Assembly (NCBI GenBank): GCA_021772165.1 | Contig: JAJFMM010000130.1 | Location: 1-6,547, forward strand | From: Chlamydiota bacterium | GTDB lineage: Bacteria; Chlamydiota; Chlamydiia; Chlamydiales; SM23-39 | DNA: 6,547 nt | Direction of reading: 5' to 3' | Part shown: in pieces, positions 5,671 to 6,547 of the stretch | Numbering within the stretch: the first letter of the stretch is position 1 | Layout of the letters: each line of letters opens with the position of its first letter | Program-made: the position numbers and the translations under genes | Notes under the pieces: model-generated | The model's database searches: none | The model's input: only the letters and a program-made list of their open reading frames with translations | What the model was told of the DNA's origin: nothing

Positions 5671-6228
5671 TTAATGATGTTGATGTCTTCCGGCAGAAAA
5701 GCCGTCTGAATAACCACGGCGATAAGCTTCCGTAGCATATAAACCAACTGACTTCGCCCCTTCTTTACTCCCCTGATCGCGAGCTATCTCCGCTGATTCA
5801 CATTGAATTCTCCTCATACACTCTTCCGGTAAAATTGGATTACAAAAAAGGAGCTGCCCATTCTCTGGATTCACAAGACAGTGCGTAGCTTGATCAACCT
5901 TCGTTAAGTTGCTGACATCAGAAAGATTAACATCTAAAACATCCTCTTTTAGGTAGGTTTCGATGGGACAATTCAATACCCAGTCTTCCGGATGACATGC
6001 ACAATTTTTAGAAATGGAAGGATGAATCCCCCGCCACCACTCGCTCCAGCTTCTTGCCCGTGGAGTCAAACCAAAAACATGCCAGAAACTTCCATCTGAG
6101 AGCATAAAATAGCCTCGCTGGTTCTCGATGATCACTTTTCCTCTGAGCACGCCTCTATTGTTAGGAGCCGCATCAAGGATAGCCGAAGAAAACAGCCCTA
6201 TCAAAAGATACAGAAAAAAAATCCTCAC
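5671..6228 (-). CDS. Exported cysteine-containing protein of unknown function (185 aa)
   Basis: 185 residues, not recognised. It opens with a Sec-type signal peptide: MR, a hydrophobic core at about 3-17 (IFFLYLLIGLFSSAI), then a likely cleavage after A16 or A20. There is no lipobox cysteine. The mature part begins with an apparently beta-rich section, GKVIIENQRGYFMLSDGSFW (30-49), then a tryptophan-rich WSEWWRG (61-67). Seven cysteines follow (76, 78, 87, 117, 129, 137, 143), including a CAC at 76-78, suggesting disulphides outside the cytoplasm. The C-terminus is glycine/tyrosine-rich (YRRGYSDGFSAG, 169-180) and ends RHQHH. The start is GTG (6226-6228), with AGGAG (6234-6238) 5 nt upstream. 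It has its own predicted promoter and follows a terminator, so it is probably transcribed separately from the gene to its right. The 'DGS-x-W ... W-x-x-WW' layout recalls lineage-specific chlamydial hypothetical proteins, but this is only an impression. A periplasmic or envelope location is inferred. Confidence 0.75.
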   Translation of the reverse strand: MRIFFLYLLIGLFSSAILDAAPNNRGVLRGKVIIENQRGYFMLSDGSFWHVFGLTPRARSWSEWWRGIHPSISKNCACHPEDWVLNCPIETYLKEDVLDVNLSDVSNLTKVDQATHCLVNPENGQLLFCNPILPEECMRRIQCESAEIARDQGSKEGAKSVGLYATEAYRRGYSDGFSAGRHQHH

Positions 6229-6256
6229 CCTCTCTCCTTAATTTTCCGGTTTAAAC

Positions 6257-6262
6257 AGTATA
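6257..6262 (-). promoter_or_regulatory. Predicted -10 box for the exported-protein gene
   Basis: TATACT on the minus strand matches five of six consensus bases. It would place the transcript start near 6250, with about 22 nt of leader containing the Shine-Dalgarno. No recognisable -35 box lies 16-18 nt upstream, where an inverted repeat is found instead; an activator or a relaxed promoter may be involved. Confidence 0.45.
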
Positions 6263-6276
6263 TTAGACTAAGGCTA

Positions 6277-6288
6277 ATGATCCATCAT
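6277..6288. repeat. 12-bp inverted repeat ATGAT-CC-ATCAT, possible operator
   Basis: Two perfect 5-bp arms flank a CC centre. The element lies 14 nt upstream of the -10 box of the exported-protein gene, covering the place where a -35 box should be. That position suits an operator or activator site, but a repeat this short can occur by chance. Confidence 0.3.
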
Positions 6289-6326
6289 CCCCGAGGATTT
6301 TTAAAGGCAGAATCTTCTAGCCATCG

Positions 6327-6352
6327 AAAAAGGGAGGAATAGAACCCCTCCC
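6327..6352 (-). terminator. Rho-independent terminator of the right-edge gene
   Basis: Read on the minus strand, a GC-rich 6-bp stem GGGAGG/CCTCCC (arms at 6347-6352 and 6332-6337) with a 9-nt loop is followed directly by five T residues (6327-6331). It starts 15 nt after the stop codon of the gene at the right edge, so it ends that transcript before the exported-protein gene. Confidence 0.75.
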
Positions 6353-6367
6353 CCTGTTTACTGAAAT

Positions 6368-6547
6368 TCAATCTCGGCCTAGTTTTTCATCAATGATTGC
6401 ATGAATTTCTTCGGTTGAGAGAACTATCTCTTTACCGTTGGACCTGACCTCAATCTCTTGAAGAACTTGTTTAACGAGTTCCTCTACCTTCTCTTCTCGA
6501 GTTTCTTTTGGAGACCCTTCTCGAATGACCTCCTTCAACTGGGCCGG
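6368..6547 (-). CDS. C-terminal fragment of a small charged protein (runs off the right edge)
   Basis: The minus strand is open from the edge to a TGA at 6368-6370, giving 59 residues: PAQLKEVIREGSPKETREEK, then VEELVKQVLQEIEV (21-34), then a tail VLSTEEIHAIIDEKLGRD (42-59). There is no ATG in the visible part and a terminator follows the stop closely, so this is most likely the end of a longer gene rather than a complete one. The composition is strongly charged and helix-favouring, like the 62-aa protein nearby. I do not recognise the family. It is too short for a function to be proposed. Confidence 0.6.
   Translation of the reverse strand, partial: PAQLKEVIREGSPKETREEKVEELVKQVLQEIEVRSNGKEIVLSTEEIHAIIDEKLGRD

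Noticed and set aside
5659..5671. GAGTACTC palindrome after the exported-protein stop, as a terminator
   Set aside because: The palindrome is fully self-complementary and leaves no loop; the nearby A-run is on the wrong strand for a terminator of the minus-strand gene.
5371..6547. Paralogy between the 62-aa protein and the right-edge fragment
   Set aside because: Both have a hydrophobic-polar stretch (VITLTESEVQILAD against EIVLSTEEIHAIID), but only a few identities align; shared helical composition explains it.

Overview
The window looks like a piece of a chromosome from the phylum Chlamydiota, probably an environmental (amoeba-symbiont-like) lineage rather than the genus Chlamydia. The reasons are the run rnc - radA - hemC, which as I remember it is also adjacent in Chlamydia trachomatis, and a clear dapL (LL-diaminopimelate aminotransferase, the chlamydial/plant lysine route) followed by a small chlamydia-type hypothetical protein. 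The base composition is near balanced, and here sod follows hemC directly, which I believe differs from the pathogenic Chlamydia order. No database search was possible, so the taxon is an inference.

Left part (1-3445, minus strand): a tightly packed operon read right to left, rnc -> radA -> hemC-hemD -> sod. The first two junctions are 4-nt start/stop overlaps (ATGA and GTGA) and the last gap is 17 nt. A good promoter sits so close to the rnc ATG that the transcript would be almost leaderless. The outstanding gene is the third. It is one 420-residue ORF whose first ~210 residues are domains 1 and 2 of porphobilinogen deaminase (HemC). The usual third domain, which carries the dipyrromethane-cofactor cysteine, is absent, and a compact uroporphyrinogen-III synthase (HemD) domain follows instead.

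Middle part (3446-5362, plus strand): a 94-bp divergent promoter region, then dapL (start corrected to the ATG at 3540) and, 14 nt later, a 194-residue protein whose N-terminus resembles phytanoyl-CoA dioxygenase (PhyH) proteins but which shows no convincing iron-binding triad. These two are probably cotranscribed.

Right part (5371-6547, minus strand): a 62-residue acidic helical protein with a perfect Shine-Dalgarno and an A-tract-rich upstream region; a 185-residue exported, seven-cysteine protein of unknown function with a GTG start; and the C-terminal end of another short charged protein followed by a clear rho-independent terminator. This section looks less GC-rich and holds lineage-specific genes. 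I saw no rRNA, tRNA, CRISPR array, insertion sequence or phage gene. No stretch longer than 300 bases lacks a gene.
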